Positions 1 through 11,338 of a stretch of 60,000 nt of DNA are shown here, piece by piece. The notes beneath the pieces were generated by a model. It had not been told where the DNA came from. It saw only the letters and a list, made by a program, of their open reading frames with translations, and did not search any database. Numbering within the stretch: position 1 is the first letter of the stretch; each line of letters starts with the position of its first letter. The position numbers and the translations under genes were made by a program. The stretch comes from Symsagittifera roscoffensis (taxonomy: Eukaryota > Xenacoelomorpha > Acoela > Convolutidae), in contig NC_087065.1 of NCBI RefSeq assembly GCF_963678635.1, forward strand, positions 32,434,373-32,494,372. The letters are read 5' to 3'.

Positions 1-1340
1 TTGCAGTTTAAAAGTGGAGTTTAAACTATTGTTTCCTGCTCTATCAGGAAAGAATGAGTTATAGTTTAAAGATGTTGCGTCAACTGTAAGTGGGTATACT
101 TTAACATAATCTTTCCCAATAGAAATAGTGCTTATTGCTTGACTTGATTTATCTGTTGGTACAATATTAATTGAATCATGAGACCATTCTGCGTGCCAAA
201 CTTAATCTGTTTGTTTTGCTAATATAGTTTCATCATTTGCGTTTTGTGATCTAAAAATTTTTTTTGCTAGTGACATGAGGTCAATATTATGAACAAAATA
301 ATGAATTATAAACCATGCTTAGATTTTTTGTAAATCGTGTTTAACATGTTGTGTTATTTCGTTACTAGTTAGGTTTTCGCGAATTGTGTTTAAAAAATTT
401 GAAACTATTTTGATTTCTTGTCTCACGGTTGTATGTCGAGATGTTTGGATTGTTCAATCTGAGGTTCTTTTACTTCTAGTATAGATAAAATGCTATAGAT
501 AAGTGAAAAATATTTTTTGTGAATATTGAATTCGCTCTTTGTGACTTTTGGTGTTGTATATTTTCTATGTACTCTGTGAATACTCTTGAAAACTCAAAAT
601 CTACGTCATCTGTTTGAATTAAATATCTGCGAATTAAATGAGTGTGGTGAACTGATTTCTATTGTATATATTCCTTTTTGTATTGTAAAGTTACAGATGG
701 TTTTAAGATAGTGCTCAAGGAGTTGTCTTTTGTTTTTTGCATCGGAAAATCCTTTGTACATAGGCTATCTCCTTTTTCAAATAAATTTACGAGTAAATTC
801 TAGCAAAATTGTATTTTTTCTCGAGCAATAGCTAGTGGGTTTATTTAAAAAGGGAGAATGAAGTTTTCTTCGCGGTTTTCTTCATTTCGAATCATTTCTG
901 TGTTTTTTTTTACTGTTAGTGAAATTTTTAATATGTCTGTTTGGTTGATTCCAATTACACAAACGTATTGGTTTGTTTGTGTAGGACTTTTTTATTCTGC
1001 GTTTTCCTTTTATTGATACTGGTGATGTGGTTTCTAATCAGAAAACTATATTTGATCGTCAATTTGATGATTTTTGTTTACTGAGTCTTTTAAAGTGTGA
1101 AGTTCCTGTATTGCGCTTGTTTCTGATTCTGAGACTGCAATTCTTCGTTTCGAAAATTGTTTTCTAATGATTTGTTTTTGTTTGCTAAGAATTTTTTTAG
1201 TGTTAGTCTTTTTGTTCTTATGTATCCTATTGTTTGTCTGTGTGGTGTGATAACCAGGTCGTATTTTCCGTCGTTGATTATACAGTTATGTAATACAATT
1301 GTTTGTTTGTTACCTAAATTGTCTCTTGACATAAGGTTTA
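1..1340 (-). pseudogene. Decayed coding-like stretch, unidentified
   Basis: On the minus strand this stretch reads as long protein-like segments broken by a few stops and frame changes. Examples are CIINDGKYDLVITPHRQTIG (about 1300-1240) and SSQAISTISIGKDYVKVYPL followed by TVDATSLNYNSFFPDR (about 160-20). The residue mix is ordinary, not low complexity, which suggests an old coding sequence, most likely from a mobile element. I do not recognise the family. It lies in the intron or flank downstream of the last visible dynein exon. Confidence 0.3.
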
Positions 1341-3250
1341 GGATGATAGATGAAAATTAGGATTAGTGATTTCTAATTTATTAAAATGTTCGTTCCTACA
1401 ATGTTTTGTGGTTAGCTTAACTTGGGCATAAACTGTCGGGTGGAAGAGAAAAGCTTACATCGATTCGGGAGAATGATTGTTACTTTCTCGTGAATAATTC
1501 TAAGTTAAGATAGACTTGCCTAATCTTACTTAGGGGTTATGATTTGTGATCAAGGGTTGGAGAATAATAAATCAACCCACAAGGTTCAGGTATAATTAGA
1601 ACTCAAGTAGTTCGTTAGATACTATTTTATGACTTACCAAAATTAGGTGTTTTAGCCTGGGTCGTTTAGGAGGTGAGAATCAAGTGAAGGATGAGAAACC
1701 GAAGTTCTTCACTGCTTATTCTAAATAAAATGGTTTTTTTTTCTGAAAAATTTGTATTAATCCTGGGTCGTCAATAAGGGTTGGGTAGTGAGTCGACGTT
1801 TGAGGTCGTTAGACACTAATTAAATTGGGGAGGGGGAGAACAAAAATGTTCTATTTGATCCAAGGATAAGCCTTGTTGATCAGAATTTTTAGATTTCATT
1901 TTAAGTTAGTCTTATTTTAAAGATCCAAGGGAAGTCTTGATGATCTTTTCTTTTAATAAAATAATTTAAGTGAAAGCAAGGATAGGCCTTGATAGTTTTT
2001 GGATGAAAATTGAAGTTATGAATGAGTTCAGGTTTTAGTTTTGATGATGTTATATTTTGAAGTTTGCTGTTGTGTTTTAGGTGATGAAAGGATGAAAGCT
2101 GGGATGAAAGGATGATTTATATATACTAACAATTATGCTTTATACTAACTAATTCTTGTACCTTTATTTTCAATATATGTTTTTATTCCAGATTTTTTTA
2201 AATTACTGCCAATTTTTGAAGGAGAATGACTAGTGTTGTTTTAATCAGTCGTTATTGTATAATTATTAGGTTTAACGCCAAATTTTATGTCAGTAAATGA
2301 CAATTTAAATTTACTGCTGGAAGTCTTCTAAATATAAAAGTTTGATCTGGCTTTTGCCGTACGATCATCAAATCAATTGGTAGGTTTCTTCCTAATCGTA
2401 TTTCGCGCCCTGTCCGAGGTCTTCTTTCATTACCAGGTATTCCTCGCATCGTTCGAAAAATTGGCGGTGATCTATTGAGTCGTAGAGACATTTCTGCTAG
2501 ATTTCAGTCATATAACATGTACTGTTATATTTATCTATTTCTAATCTAATGTCTTGGTTAATGTTTCTGATCTAAGTTGGTTAAGGTCTTGTTCAGATGA
2601 GTTAAGACCTTTTGGTAATACTCATAGAGTAATTTCATATGCGGTACACCGTCTTTTCGTCACGCTATCTTATTTTCGGCCGGATAGGTCTTCACAGTCT
2701 AATACCAAACTTAATCTTACTCTTATATCTCGTAGTCTCAATGGATCTAGTCTATACGGGTATATGCGAGTCGGTCTCTGTGGAGAAGGCAACTGTATTT
2801 AAAGTTTAATTCGAATTGTTCTGGTGTTGAAACTACAAGTAGTTTCAACACTTACAAATAAGTGGGTTGTTAGTTGATGGAGCATGATTGGTTAGTATTC
2901 AATATTTTATAGAGATAAATTATCATAATAGTAACCAATAATATAATTCAGTTTAGATCTGGTTCCAGTACCCTCTGCTCAGTGCAAACACAAGTTGTTA
3001 AGTTTTTTGACTATTTTGAATTGACCATTTTTGAATATTTTGAACTACTTTAATTGGCCTGCATTATATCCGAAAACATGTTTTACATTGTCTTGATTGA
3101 ATTTTAATTCGTTCATTTCTATTTTTTTTTAAGTTTTCGAAGCTTATTTAGCTTTTAAATCATTTTTTTGAACAGCTTTTTTTCATTGCTGCCAAATTTT
3201 AACACGGTTGTACGCCCAACATTAGGTTCTTAAAAAAAGAGGGAAATAAT
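1341..3250. other. Gene-free intronic stretch with weak direct repeats and small open frames
   Basis: Mostly AT-rich non-coding sequence. Three diverged direct repeats built on GATCCAAGG-A-GCCTTGATGATC sit at about 1857-2000, and 'cctgggtcgt' occurs twice at 1658-1770. Between 2270 and 2800 both strands have open frames of 60-80 codons with somewhat higher GC, for example the plus-strand frame 2554-2802. No family could be recognised and no start context or splice pattern supports a gene. Confidence 0.3.
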
Positions 3251-3289
3251 CTACTTTTCTTGATTTAATTCACTCTTTGCTTGTAGTAA

Positions 3290-3960
3290 ATTTTCATTCA
3301 ATTGATATGCGGCGTCGATCGTCAAACGATCTGGAGAAAAAAAGTTCATTAAATCTCTAATTTTGAAACACACACCATCATGCTTTGATTTTGCAGTTAC
3401 TTCTGTTTCAGCTGAGCTCGACTAGTTTGTGAAAAAATCATCGATCCAAGTCTGTGATTTAGCAGTCGTTGGTTGATCTTTGTCTCAAGCCTTGATTATA
3501 TAGTGAGCTTGGAAACTTTCTTGTAATTTTTTTCTATCCTCAATCGTCTTATTACATTTATTCCAACAAAGAATGTCTTTCCGTTAACTTTTTTTTCTGA
3601 CTCAGCATATCTTCATGTAGAATGTCATTAGTTTCATCTACTCTCAAAACTGGTGAGTTTTTAAACATATCCAAACCCAGCTTTTTTCTTGTTTTCCCTG
3701 CTTAACCTTTGACTGATAGCTTTTTCAAACTATGGTTTTGTTTTGGCTTATGAGGTAATGTTCGTGCTATTTTTTGGTAGAGATCCCTACACCCCCCTTA
3801 TTTTGCTCTATTACAAGCAATAATTTTTTGAGATATGATAATATTTAGCGCATTTGTTTGTATGTTCATTGCAGTATTCTTCTGTTAACGCCAGTGCTAT
3901 TGGTTTGGTTTCTATTTCTAAAAGAAGTTCTATCCTTAGCTCTGCTATCCACCCTTGATG
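3290..3960 (-). pseudogene. Decayed coding-like remnant, unidentified
   Basis: Immediately downstream of the last dynein exon the minus strand reads protein-like fragments with stops between them, such as ELRIELLLEIETKPIALALT followed by EEYCNEHTNKCAKYYHISKN (about 3950-3825), and later KVNGKTFFVGINVIRRLRIE (about 3600-3540). The pattern is that of an old inserted coding sequence. The dynein family continuation is not in it. Identity unknown. Confidence 0.25.
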
Positions 3961-4013
3961 GTTCGTTTTTTGCATATTGACATAACGACGACAACAACAG
4001 TACCAGTACTGAC

Positions 4014-4250
4014 CTTGAGAATGAGTTTGTCTGCGTCGTCGTTCTTCTGAGCCAGCTGTATCTCCTGCAATGCCAGCTTCTCCTTCAGTGCGTCCACCTG
4101 ACTAGCAGTGCTCTGCAACTTCAGCAGTCCATTCTCCAGCCTCTCCATCTTCCCCAGCAGCTCCGCGTGTTTTCTCTCAAGCAACGAGCGATACAGTTTG
4201 ATCAGCTCCAGAAAGCTCTTCGGAGTCGTGTAATTGTAACGTTTTTCGTT
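4014..4250 (-). CDS. DNAH: Dynein heavy chain exon: stalk helix CC1
   Basis: A 237-base exon (79 codons, phase 0 both ends), acceptor ggattttcag, donor GTCAGT after LILK. It reads NEKRYNYTTPKSFLELIKLY and then RSLLERKHAELLGKMERLEN, LKLQSTASQVDALKEKLA and EIQLAQKNDDADKLI. YNYTTPKSFLE-I-LY is the universal end of AAA4. The rest is the ascending helix of the antiparallel coiled coil that carries the microtubule-binding tip; heptad-spaced leucines are plain. The expected continuation (VVG-E-EKVS) is not visible down to position 1, so the next intron is at least 4 kb or the exon is outside. The gene therefore leaves the window at the low-coordinate end. Confidence 0.94.
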
Positions 4251-4471
4251 CTGAAAATCCTCTCACAAATATTGTATCTTTTATCAACATTCACACGCAA
4301 TTTTTCAAGACATTACTACTCGATTGCAAAACAAACTAGGTCCAGAAGCTTAGCAGCCACAATTTGTACATGCCCATAGCTGTAAAAGAGCGTGTATTTC
4401 CTTGTGTAACTATTGTGAATCAAAAAAAGTTTTAGTGATGACTGTGTGATCAGTTTTAACTGTCTATGTAC

Positions 4472-4714
4472 CTCTAGATATACTTGGCTCATGTTGTTGA
4501 CGCTGGTGTGGACATAGGCCATGAATCTGGACACACTCTCCCGCAGTTCAGGGGTCAAGAGTTCAACCTCCTGTAGGAAAATGGAGCTCACGCTGATGAG
4601 TGCCTCCTGTGGCCACTCGTGGAACCAGTTGATACACGTGCAGTTCACAACCGCCGGAAACCTTCGCGCCCTCACTCGCAACATCTTGCCGACAGGAGAG
4701 AAGCAAAGTACTAC
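4472..4714 (-). CDS. DNAH: Dynein heavy chain exon: AAA4 C-terminal part
   Basis: A 243-base exon (81 codons, phase 0 both ends). The acceptor is gctgtaacag and the exon starts VVLCFSPVGKMLRVRARRFP, continues VVNCTCINWFHEWPQEAL and ends RFMAYVHTSVNNMSQVYLE before donor GTACAT. The LCFSPVG-LR-R-RKFP and WFHEWPQEAL signatures are diagnostic of AAA4. It joins NEKRYNYTTPK of the next exon across a 221-bp intron. The conserved 145 or so residues expected before VVLCFSPVG are absent from the visible sequence. A TTG or ATG inside this exon is not a start; this is an internal exon. Confidence 0.93.
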
Positions 4715-5149
4715 CTGTTACAGCGAACATCATGAGACATCTGATACAAATCACCAAACTAACAACACAAGTTTGAAGTTTCACACTGAATGATCAAAAT
4801 TAAATTTTAGTACAAATAGCCTGTTGCTGTGCTCGTTGCACGGAGTTTTCCGATCACATTTCATTAAAACTAACAAAATTAATTACTTTTTTGCAAATTA
4901 AGGATATTTTATTTTGTGCGCGATATGATTAAAGAATTATACAAGCGCGCATAACATAAGTGACCTAAAACACGATAAGTTTTTCTAAAGTTTTTTCTTA
5001 TGGCAAAATATTTTTTTTGGATTTTGGAAAAAAATTTTAACATGCCAAGGAAGCGCTGTATAAGACTACCGAAACTACTTGTTCCGGAGTGAAACTAATT
5101 TGTTCCTTACTTGAATGATTTAAAAATTATTAAACCTACCGGCACTGAC

Positions 5150-6000
5150 AAAAATGGATTAGGATCGATTTTAGTATGAAAAAAGTACGTTGATAAAATT
5201 TAAATCAATTTTAGTATAGAAAAAGTACGTTGAATAAATTTAGATCGTTTTTAGTATGAAAAAAGTACGAAGATTAAATGAAAAAAGATAAAGAGTGATT
5301 TGGATCGATTTAAAATCGATTTAAATTGATCTTAAATCCCAGCTAAAAAAAATTGATCCAAATCGATTTTAAATCAGTTTAAATGCATTTTTTCCAGGTC
5401 TGAATTTGTTTTTATTTCTAGGGGGATTAAAACGGATTTAAATCGATTTAAATCGATTTTTTTTATTCGAGTTGTATCAGTTTCAAATTTTTGTTGCATT
5501 TATTTCTTGCCTATCATTTTTCATTTTACATCTATAGCGTATTGTAGCATAAAAAAGACCAAATAAAGTGACCAAAATATCGATAAAATTCAATAATTTT
5601 CTTGCACATTTTGAGTTCAAAAATTGATCTATATTGAACCTTTTCTTGATTCGTTTCATAAGTTGTTGCCTAAAATCTGATTTACTTTCATGATTTTCTA
5701 TGATTTTATTGCAAATTTTTGAGTTTAAAAACTGATTTATGTGGATCATTTTATTGAATTCTATAACATCTGGCACGAGTGTTTATGTTTAAAAAATTGA
5801 GAATAAAAAATTCGAACAACTTTTTCAAAGGGTATGTTTTTTCGCCGTGTTAACAAAAAAAATCAATTTTAGTGTGTCGGAAAATTCATCAAAATCGATT
5901 TAAATTGATTTTTCAGACACTTTAATTGATTTAAGATTTTCAAAAATATCGATTTAAATCGATTTAAAATCCATTTAAGTTCGTCAAATGTACATGGTTA
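5150..6000. repeat. Degenerate ATCGAT/TTTAAA palindromic repeats
   Basis: Dense occurrences of variants of GATTTAAATCGATTTAAAT, a sequence that is nearly its own reverse complement. They cluster at 5150-5460 and again at 5870-6000. At 5160-5280 a unit 'tttagtatgaaaaaagtacg' is repeated three times about 60 bases apart. There is no coding signal that fits the dynein gene. Confidence 0.7.
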
Positions 6001-6009
6001 ATCGATTTC

Positions 6010-6225
6010 CCAATTTCGTGTTTATCCAACAATTTCCATATATAAACAAATGTTTATCCTACAACTTCCATATATGAAAAAAAGTGTTTTCTACAATTTC
6101 TATGTATGAAAAAACGCTTATCCTGGATTTTTTTTTAAAAATTTTCTGAGTCTATGAAACGGAAAAAAAAGTGCAGGACAAGCATTTTTTCATATATGGA
6201 AATTGTTGGATAAGCATTTTTGGTC
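6010..6225. repeat. Three tandem 40-base units plus one inverted copy
   Basis: Units of the form 'TTTATCC(A)ACAA-TTCCATATAT' recur at about 6020, 6052 and 6085. An inverted copy (CATATATGGAAATTGTTGGATAAGC) lies at about 6190-6215, so the single strand can fold into a large hairpin with about 70 bases between the nearest arms. Confidence 0.6.
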
Positions 6226-6359
6226 AACCCACGCTAAGATGCAGTTGAAATACTATCTACAACTTAATAAAGTGCTTAACCGTTCTCAAATCAAGCAATA
6301 TGTTTTTCGATGTCTTGACCAAAAACAATAAGAGCGACTTTTTTCAAATGCTCGAGCAA

Positions 6360-7215
6360 AATAACCACTGGAAAATATGTAAGATTTGAGCGGTATGAGC
6401 GGTTTTTTTTTAGACAATTACGCTCAAAATCTTGCTTCAAAATGAGCGGTTTGAGCGGTTTTTGAACGATTTACCTAAAAAAAACCGCGCAAGGTTTGAG
6501 CGGTTTGAGCGGTTTTTTTAGACAAATACGCTCAAAATATTGCTTAAAAATGAGCGGTTTGAGCAGTTTTTGAACGGCTTATCTAAAAAAAAACGCTCAA
6601 AGACCGCGCAAGATTTGAAAGGTTTTGAGCGGTTTATCTAAGAAAAAACGCTCAAAAACCGCGAGGAACTTAATTCTGGTCGCGCCATCTCCACTTCGGT
6701 CTGGAAAGTAGCGCCGTCTCCGCCTAGGTCGCGAAAGTCGCGCCTTAGTTTTTCGGTCGCGAAAGTCTGGAAATGACAACTCTTTGTCGCGAGAGTCTGG
6801 ACATACCAAATATGAGTCGCGATGTTTTGGTCGCGCCACCTCTGCTTCGGCGCGATAGTCGCAGCGGATCATCATGGTCGCAAAAGTCTGGAAATGCCAT
6901 GTTTTGGTCGCCAAAGCCTGGACATGCCTAATTTTGGTCTGGAAAGTCTCGAAATTCCAATGATTTGTCGCGAAAGTATGGACATGAGTTTGGGACCTGG
7001 ACCCGGGAAGACCGCTCAAAAACCGCTCAAAAACCGCTCAAATCTTGCTTGAAAAACCGTTCAAAAATCACCGCAAGAAATGAGCGGTTTTTGAGCGGTT
7101 TTTTAAGCAAGATTTGAGCGGTTTGAGCGGTTTTTTCAAAAAAAACCGCCCCAAACCGCTCAAATCATGCTGGAAAACCGCTCAGACCGCTCAAATCTTG
7201 AGCGGTTTTTGAGCG
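6360..7215. repeat. GAGCGG tandem repeat block, split by a GTCGCG block
   Basis: Repeats of TGAGCGGTTT-TTGAGCGGTTTT and their reverse complement AACCGCTCAAAA occur at 6375-6665 and 7010-7215 in both orientations. Complementary runs can therefore pair. The centre of the region (6660-6990) is occupied by the GTCGCG family. The right edge runs into the N gap. A missing dynein exon belongs in this intron, but none is visible in the repeat. Confidence 0.7.
6660..6995. repeat. GTCGCG-family degenerate minisatellite, copy 1
   Basis: Units of about 35-40 bases built on TTTGGTCGCGAAAGTCTGGA followed by AATGCCA or CATGCCTA. Spacing and sequence vary between units. Related blocks occur at 11730-12190, 22380-22760 and 46985-47260. 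Confidence 0.65.
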
Positions 7216-7289
7216 GGATCTCGACCCGGGTAGACTGGATGCGAACGGATTTGGTACCCATGAGGTACCTCGTAGCACTTCCCGGGTTG

Positions 7290-7489
7290 NNNNNNNNNNN
7301 NNNNNNNNNNNNNNNNNNNNNNNNNNNNNNNNNNNNNNNNNNNNNNNNNNNNNNNNNNNNNNNNNNNNNNNNNNNNNNNNNNNNNNNNNNNNNNNNNNNN
7401 NNNNNNNNNNNNNNNNNNNNNNNNNNNNNNNNNNNNNNNNNNNNNNNNNNNNNNNNNNNNNNNNNNNNNNNNNNNNNNNNNNNNNNNNN
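7290..7489. other. Assembly gap (200 N)
   Basis: Exactly 200 N, a size that looks like a placeholder rather than a measured length. It lies inside the dynein intron region 4715-10147 where an exon block of about 145 codons is missing. Open frames that cross it are meaningless. Confidence 0.97.
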
Positions 7490-7490
7490 C

Positions 7491-7528
7491 AAAAACTTGA
7501 AAGTCCAAAAAAACTTGAAAGTCCAAAA
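7491..7528. repeat. Two tandem 18-base units
   Basis: The unit AAACTTGAAAGTCCAAAA occurs twice head to tail directly after the N gap, just before the palindrome. Confidence 0.8.
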
Positions 7529-7529
7529 A

Positions 7530-7625
7530 AGAATTGGCAATTTAAAATTTTCTTGTCGGTCGGCGTCAAAGGTGATATATCACCTTTGACGCCGACCGAC
7601 AAGAAAATTTTAAATTGCCAATTCT
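7530..7625. repeat. Perfect 96-bp palindrome, no spacer
   Basis: The left arm (7530-7577) is the exact reverse complement of the right arm (7578-7625). The centre is GGTGATATATCACC. The arms contain GTCGGTCGGCGTCAAAGG and its complement. No mismatch and no loop base was found when the arms were compared base by base. It begins 41 bases after the N gap, so both a real cruciform-forming sequence and an assembly fold-back are possible. Confidence 0.95.
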
Positions 7626-10147
7626 AAATTTTAACGAATTCAAATCAAATGCTATAGCTCTTAAGAAACTAGTGCGTAATTCCAAATTCAAATAAGTTTT
7701 GTTGCTGAGGGAGACTACACAGAAAAAAATATCATAGTATGGGTTTCAAACAAAAAAAATGTATCTAGGCATATCAATATATTCTTTCTTTTTTATCTTG
7801 GGTATTGGGTAGGACACATAATGTACACAATAAGAAAACATAATTATTTATGTTACACTAACCTAACGAGTCAAAACCTTTTATTTCCAAAACCTTAGGA
7901 AACTTTTTTTCCCAAAACCCTCAAATCGGACTAGGGAGAAAGATTCAAGATGCAAAAACTACGTTGTTGATAACCTTGAAGTTTATGATAAATTTGCTTC
8001 TTAAGGGTAACATTAGACCTAAACATGTATGCCATTTTAAGAAAAAACCGCTCTTCAAGCATAAACAAAATGCAGTATCAAACAAGGATATGCGGGTGGT
8101 GTGAAAGTAGCACAAAATGTCCCAACCATATTGATAACTAAAAATTAGAAAAAAAATTAAGTCTTTTTATTTCTTTTCAAACTAGTGCCGATTTCAGTGG
8201 GTGGTGTGGATTGAGAACTAAGGAAGGGCTTAAAAAATTAGAAAAGTAGGCAGATCGACATTATTTGATTACTTGTCTCCAAAAATGAATCAAAAACAAA
8301 ACGAAACAAAATAAACTTATAAAAGTTTTGAAAATTTTTTCTATTTCTTTGTAAAATATTGCTAAATTGAGTTTAATAATACCTTTATTGCCAAACAAGC
8401 CCTAAATTAATGTCCAAACCGAGTTTTTTTTCATTGAAATAAAAAAAATTTCCTGAAATCCAAAAAAAAAAAAATTCCATTTAAGGAGCGTTACTTGATC
8501 GCGTTACTCAGTCAAATTTGGACAAAAATGAAACATTTATTTCGAAAATATTTTTTGTTGATTACATTGCAATTTAAAGAGATGTGAAAAGATATGTCAC
8601 TAGGCTTATTCCGATTATTGTTTGCAGTACCTGATTTTGCCTGGAAACAAAAAAAAGATAAAAAGCTAGTACTAGGTTCCTCCCTAATTTCAATGGTCAC
8701 AACATAAAACTCAGACTAAAAATATAAAAACCAAATTCAATTTAAGTTAAAGCAGAAAGTGTTGGTATTTCGCGCAGAGACATAAATGGATAAAAATGAT
8801 TTATCAATAAAAAATTCTACAGATTTCAGATGTTTTAAATTTAATTAGAAAAAAATTTGATTACATTCTTTTAATTATCGATTATATGGCACTTTGTTTT
8901 GCAAAACTTTATACTGATTATCTTCATTTTGTAATAATTATCGAAATTTTCTTGATTTTTTTTTTGCATGAAATTTCATGCATATTTTACTCAAATTGCT
9001 TACATTTCATATACTGATTGTATACAGATCATAAACAGACTATAAGCAAAATATATGAATTTTATTGTTCTGTGTTGATAATTTAAGTTTTTTTTTAAAT
9101 TGCACTGAAAAAAATTGCAATCATTGAAAAAAGTATACGGATTTTAAAAAAGTTTTGGATAAAAGTTGTTTTCTAATCGCAGGAACCTCAAGTTGCAAAA
9201 TCTTCTACGTCTAGTTTGCGGTTATTACTTCTCCTCAAGTGAGTTCAGCTCAAAATGTCATCGAGGTAGACTTTTCCTTTTCACACACTTTTGGCAAAAG
9301 TTGTGCAAAAAACAATGGTTTACTTTTGTTTTAGAAAGTCAGAAATGAAATTGTTACAAACCTCTAGTTTTTGAATCAAAAAAATCAGTTTTAACCAGAT
9401 TTTCAAACATTTTATATGAAGATTATCTACAGATTATATATTGACTACTTACTGGTTATCTATTTGTTTTAAAGAAAAGAATAAAAAGCTGGCAAAAAAT
9501 CCACTTTTTTGTAATAAAACAATCGATTCTATTTGAATAGAGTCGATTTTGATCGCAAAAAGGTTGTAGATGAATCGATTCTATGATGATGTTAATCTGT
9601 AGATTTTTATGTGACAATTATTTTCCATACATTTTTGTCACTCCGGGTTGTCTTTACAGAAGTGGAATTATTTGGTTGTGTAGTGCGCAATTTGAAGTGG
9701 TTTGCACGTTTGCGTTAGCGGTGTGGGCGGTTTGGCAAATGGTTTGAGTTTTTTAGTTTTCATATTCCCGAGAAAAAAATCGAAAAAGTTATGCAAAAAT
9801 TTATTTGAAAATTGAACATTGTTGTGATTCTTTTGCTTTCTATTCATTTTTCGAATTAGCATTTTTTTGAAAAAACAACCTCAAAAATACGTACATTCTA
9901 AATTTCTCTTCATATCCTATCATATCGAAATTGTTCGAAGATATAAACAAAATCCTAGAATTTAGGCATATTCAAAGTTAGACAAATTCGACAAATCAAA
10001 AAAAATTCAAATTTCTTTCTATATTTTTTTCAACCAAACCGCAAAAACAGCTAACACAAACACGCAAACCAGTTCAAACTACGCATCAATTATTTTAAAA
10101 AATGCAAAACAACCGGCTATCCTTAATTTATTTTACATTTCACGTAC
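7626..10147. other. Intronic AT-rich stretch, no gene seen
   Basis: Long A and T runs and no exon-like GC-richer island. The AAA4 P-loop (G-x-GGSGKQ) was looked for on the minus strand and not found. One diverged copy of the 50-base hairpin element sits at about 8082-8131 and a short core copy at about 10104-10120. Open frames here are short and unrecognisable. Confidence 0.6.
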
Positions 10148-10374
10148 ACGTGCTGCATAGCATCTTCGAAAAGAACCAGATTCATTACAGCGTTCACTTC
10201 GTTGTAATTGACCAGGGCCTCCGACAATATCCTGTTGAGAGCATCCCAGCTCTCTATGCGTAAATACTGGGTCTCTCCTAGACCATGTGCGAAGTGGGAG
10301 TAAATTAGGGGCGTCACTTTAAGCTCCTCCAAGTTGAGATCTCGCGGCAGGTTATCCTGGTTTTCTCCCCCTTT
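10148..10374 (-). CDS. DNAH: Dynein heavy chain exon: entry to AAA4
   Basis: A 227-base exon (75 codons plus two bases), acceptor gttgttttgttcatag, donor GTACGT within the valine codon after MQH. It reads KGGENQDNLPRDLNLEELKV, then PLIYSHFAHGLGETQYLRIE and NYNEVNAVMNLVLFEDAM. The NYNEVNA-MNLVLFEDA block directly precedes the AAA4 P-loop in every axonemal heavy chain. The next expected sequence (CRINRILE, then the G-x-GGSGKQ loop) is not found between here and 4714. The frame reads a few codons into the intron before a stop. A short copy of the dispersed 50-base hairpin element lies just after the donor. Confidence 0.92.
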
Positions 10375-10612
10375 CTATGAACAAAACAACAAATTGGCTA
10401 GCTACCTTTTAATTCTAGCTAACATTTTAAAAAGCAAAGTGTCTAAAATCAGTACAGAAATGTTTACAGTAACTGATTATTTAAAAACCAATTATTTGAG
10501 ACCGCGTTCGCCTAACTTTTTGAGAAAAGTGCTGTGTTGAGAACAGAGGCCGGCCAATTGACTATAGTGAAGGACAGAAAGAAGCAAATAAATGATAGAA
10601 TGGCTGACTGAC

Positions 10613-10774
10613 CTCGAATGCTTTATTGAGTATCTCGTTCTCCACTCGCTCGTAAGTATTGAGGTCCTTCGTGTCCACCAACTTGTCCCTGTACACTCTC
10701 CTGCACTCGTGCATCCAAAGACGCACGAACTCCTGCGAACTCCGCACGCTCTCTTTCGTCGAGAACAGAATGCC
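10613..10774 (-). CDS. DNAH: Dynein heavy chain exon: AAA3-AAA4 junction
   Basis: A 162-base exon (54 codons, phase 0 at both ends), acceptor ccttgttcag, donor GTCAGT after KAFE. It reads GILFSTKESVRSSQEF, then VRLWMHECRRVYRDKLVD and TKDLNTYERVENEILNKAFE. The W-x-HE-x-x-RVY-x-DKLVD signature is the standard axonemal heavy chain wording of the helical end of AAA3. It joins NIFQ of the preceding exon and KGGENQ of the next. The introns on either side are short (564 and 238 bp), typical of the compact 3' half of the visible gene. Confidence 0.93.
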
Positions 10775-11338
10775 CTGAACAAGGAAAACAGTTGAAAAAA
10801 GTTTTTAAAAAACTATTTAGACAGACAACATATATATGGGAATAAAATACCAACAATAGCAAAATCATGCATTCAATTAAGCTCCCCCTTAAGCATATAT
10901 GAAATGTAGAATATTATCAAAAAAATTAACTCATCAAAACAAACTTGATATAGTTTGAAATTGACAACTTCGAGCTAACTTCGAGCTAGAAAAAAGGCAT
11001 CTAAAAATAGAAGTTGAGCAATTGTGGGTAGCTTTCCAAGATCGGCGCTATCGATTGTATTGAAAAAGTTTCAAGAATAGTTTTTGATAGTTTCAGATTT
11101 GGTTTCTTCTCATTTTCTATGCGCCCTAACAGTTTTTTTAACCCTAGTAAATTGAACTCATACTTTAGTTGGCATCATTTCTGAGGTCACAACTAAGCGT
11201 AGAGACACTTGAACTACCCTGTAACAGTTAAGAGCAATAGAAGGTATAGGCTAATAGCCTGCAGTCGTTTTGAAAGCCATGACACGGTTGAGCGTGTGGG
11301 AGGGTTCGTTGGGTGTGAAATTTGGTGGTAGTACTAGC

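Noticed and set aside
2285-2802. Open frames of 68 and 82 codons on both strands at 2.3-2.8 kb
   Set aside because: No recognisable domain, no splice or start support, and both strands are open; kept only as a remark within the 1341-3250 region.
7160-7602. Open frames of 111-145 codons at 7.2-7.6 kb
   Set aside because: They run through the 200-N gap, where no stop can be called, and the rest falls in repeat and palindrome sequence.
9166-9348. Reverse-strand VYLDDILS, suggestive of a reverse transcriptase catalytic box
   Set aside because: It is followed at once by a stop and has no further RT similarity on either side; a chance match of a few residues.
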